Assembly: GCA_937916405.1 (NCBI GenBank)
Contig: CALFUF010000039.1
Coordinates: forward strand, 1 to 6,459
Source of the DNA: an uncultured Prevotella sp.
GTDB lineage: Bacteria > Bacteroidota > Bacteroidia > Bacteroidales > Bacteroidaceae
Direction of reading: 5' to 3'
DNA length: 6,459 bases
The translations under genes and the position numbers were made by a program. Shown one piece after another: positions 4,893 through 6,459 of the stretch. Position 1 is the stretch's first letter. Each line of letters starts with the position of its first letter. The notes under the pieces were generated by a model that worked only from the letters and a program-made list of their open reading frames with translations, searched no databases and was not told where the DNA came from.

Positions 4893-6215
4893 ATGTTTAA
4901 ATATTTCCCGCATACAGAAAAGGACTTACAGGCGATGATGGAGAAAATCGGGATCACGAGTCTCGACGACCTCTATGCAGAAGTGCCTGAAGACATCCGT
5001 TTTCGTGGTGACTACCAGTTGCCTGAGCAGATGAGCGAGGTGGAGGTGCGCCAGTTGTTCGACAAACTCGGTAAGCAGAATGAAGAACTGACGTGCTTTG
5101 GGGGTGCCGGTGTCTACGACCACTATACCCCTGCCGCCATTCCCGCACTGCTCAGTCGTTCGGAGTTCCTAACCTCCTACACCCCCTATCAGGCAGAGAT
5201 ATCACAAGGTACCCTCCACTACATCTTCGAATACCAGTCGATGATGGCGGAGTTGACTGGCATGGACATCTCCAACGCCTCAATGTACGACGGCACGACA
5301 GCGGCAGCCGAGGCTGTGATGATGGCGGTGGCTGCCGGTAAGAAACAGAACACCGTACTCATCAGCGAGACCATCGACCCGAAGACCCTGAAAGTGATTG
5401 AGACCTATGCCCACTTTCACGGCATCAAGATAGAGATGATCCAGCAAAAGGATGGTGTCACCAACCTACCCCACCTATTATCCCTATTATCCCTACACCA
5501 AGGAAAGGTCGCTGGGGTGTTCGTACAACAACCTAACTACTACGGTATCATTGAGGACTATAGTGGTTATGCAGATGCCATACATGAGCAGAAAGGACTC
5601 TTTATCATGAGTAATATCGCCGCCGACCTCGCCATTCTGAAAACACCAGGCGAATGGGGTGCCGATATTGCGGTGGGGGATGGACAGTCACTGGGTATCC
5701 CCATGCAGTTTGGTGGTCCGTATGTAGGCTATATGTGTTGCACCGAGAAGCTTATCCGCAAGATGCCCGGACGTATTGTCGGCATGACGAAAGACAACCG
5801 TGGACAGCGCGCCTTCGTACTGACTCTGCAAGCACGTGAACAACATATCCGTCGTCAGAAAGCAACCTCGAATATCTGCTCGAACCAGAGTTTGATGGCA
5901 CTCTTCGTCACGATGTATATGTCACTGATGGGTAAGGAAGGACTTCGTGAGGCAGCACAACTGTCATACACCGGTGCCCACTACCTCTGTGATAAACTTC
6001 TGTCTACAGGACACTTTAAACTGGTTTACGACAAGCCCTTCTTCAATGAGTTCGTCGTCAGCTATGACGGCGACGTGGACGCCCTTCAGCACCGCTGGCT
6101 GGAACACGGCATCTTTGGAGGCGTGAAAGTGGCTGAAGGCCAGATAATGTTTGCCGTCACAGAGAAGCGCACCAAGGAAGAAATCGACCACTTAATTGAA
6201 CTGGCACTGGTATGA
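4893..6215 (+). CDS. gcvPA: Glycine dehydrogenase (decarboxylating) subunit 1
   Basis: GcvPA is the N-terminal-half subunit of the two-chain P protein, which decarboxylates glycine and loads the remaining aminomethyl group on GcvH. At 440 residues it has the usual subunit length. Family blocks are FGGAGVYDHYTPAAIPALL at 69-87, SYTPYQAEISQGTLHYIFE at 95-113, MYDGTTAAAEA at 131-141, VGDGQSLGIPMQFGGPYVGY at 261-280, MPGRIVGMTKD at 291-301, and AREQHIRRQKATSNICSNQS at 314-333. The PLP-binding lysine is not expected here; it lies in GcvPB. Residues 195-202 (LLSLLSLH) come from a 9-bp tandem repeat. The ATG at 4893 gives the standard MFKYFPHTEKD start. The stop overlaps the gcvPB start as ATGA, indicating translational coupling of the two subunits. 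Confidence 0.96.
   Translation: MFKYFPHTEKDLQAMMEKIGITSLDDLYAEVPEDIRFRGDYQLPEQMSEVEVRQLFDKLGKQNEELTCFGGAGVYDHYTPAAIPALLSRSEFLTSYTPYQAEISQGTLHYIFEYQSMMAELTGMDISNASMYDGTTAAAEAVMMAVAAGKKQNTVLISETIDPKTLKVIETYAHFHGIKIEMIQQKDGVTNLPHLLSLLSLHQGKVAGVFVQQPNYYGIIEDYSGYADAIHEQKGLFIMSNIAADLAILKTPGEWGADIAVGDGQSLGIPMQFGGPYVGYMCCTEKLIRKMPGRIVGMTKDNRGQRAFVLTLQAREQHIRRQKATSNICSNQSLMALFVTMYMSLMGKEGLREAAQLSYTGAHYLCDKLLSTGHFKLVYDKPFFNEFVVSYDGDVDALQHRWLEHGIFGGVKVAEGQIMFAVTEKRTKEEIDHLIELALV
5475..5492 (+). repeat. In-frame 9-bp tandem repeat inside gcvPA
   Basis: CTATTATCC occurs twice at 5475-5483 and 5484-5492, with a partial third copy (CTA) following. It encodes Leu-Leu-Ser twice, residues 195-200, using the codons CTA, TTA and TCC. 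It keeps the reading frame, so gain or loss of a unit would change protein length by three residues in a region before the VFVQQPNYYG strand. Confidence 0.7.
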
Positions 6216-6459
6216 ACAACAAACTATACGGAAACCTGATTTTCGAGCTTTCACAGGAGGGCCGGAAGGGCTACTCCCTGCCGAAGAACCGCTTCGGCCG
6301 CTACGACGTGCCCCAGGAGCTGCGCCGCCAGGAGGACGCCCGGCTGCCCGAATGCGACGAGATGACCGTGGTGCGCCATTACACCAACCTCTCGGCCAAC
6401 AACTTCGGCGTTGACAACGGCTTTTATCCCCTCGGCTCGTGCACCATGAAGTACAATCC
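6212..6459 (+). CDS. gcvPB: Glycine dehydrogenase (decarboxylating) subunit 2, N-terminal part (partial)
   Basis: The frame from ATG 6212 is open for 82 codons plus two bases and runs off the right edge. The translation shows the conserved start of the PLP-carrying subunit of glycine decarboxylase: NLIFELSQEGRKGYSLP at 8-24, VRHYTNLSANNFGVDNGFYP at 54-73 and LGSCTMKYN at 74-82. The PLP lysine lies beyond the window. The start overlaps the gcvPA stop (ATGA), typical of subunits made in equal amounts. From about codon 10 the base composition changes sharply: bases 6301-6360 are about 73% GC, against about 50% in the preceding 240 bases. All seven arginine codons are CGC or CGG, whereas gcvPA uses mostly CGT and no CGG. 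The frame and protein motifs stay intact across the change. Confidence 0.93.
   Translation, partial: MNNKLYGNLIFELSQEGRKGYSLPKNRFGRYDVPQELRRQEDARLPECDEMTVVRHYTNLSANNFGVDNGFYPLGSCTMKYN

Noticed and set aside
6196..6414. 72-codon plus-strand open frame at the right end
   Set aside because: It is out of frame with the clearly conserved gcvPB and is a by-product of high GC there.

Overview
The window looks like chromosomal DNA of a Bacteroidota bacterium, most likely a member of Prevotellaceae. The evidence is threefold. Promoter-like boxes match the Bacteroidota -7 consensus TAnnTTTG (three clear cases) and the -33 TTTG (one clear case). No gene start has a Shine-Dalgarno sequence. The protein sequences are Bacteroidota-like. 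The genus is an inference from memory of family sequences and was not tested by a search.

Layout. Positions 1-166 hold the first 55 codons of an exported protein on the minus strand, possibly a PBP4-type D-Ala-D-Ala carboxypeptidase. A 90-bp divergent spacer follows, with a promoter box facing each way and three copies of a 7-bp tandem repeat between them. Next is nadB (257-1846), which makes L-aspartate oxidase, the first enzyme of de novo NAD synthesis. A 489-bp stretch with no convincing gene (1847-2335) contains two palindromic sites exactly 42 bp apart, a 22-bp tandem repeat, other inverted repeats and a near-consensus promoter. That promoter leads into a tight same-strand cluster: lplA (2336-3307), gcvT (3339-4415), gcvH (4469-4849), gcvPA (4893-6215) and the first 82 codons of gcvPB (6212 to the window end).

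How the genes work together. GcvPA and GcvPB form the two-chain glycine decarboxylase, GcvH is the lipoyl shuttle protein and GcvT is the aminomethyltransferase. LplA can attach lipoate to the GcvH lysine (K64), so one transcript would supply both the carrier and the enzyme that activates it. The fourth component, dihydrolipoamide dehydrogenase, is not in the window.

Most of the window is ordinary metabolism. The points worth a second look are the repeat-rich spacer at 1847-2335, the heptad repeats between the divergent promoters, and an abrupt rise in GC with a changed arginine codon choice shortly after gcvPB starts. The last could be recombination or an assembly chimera. I did not find evidence of a new defence, mobile or biosynthetic system.
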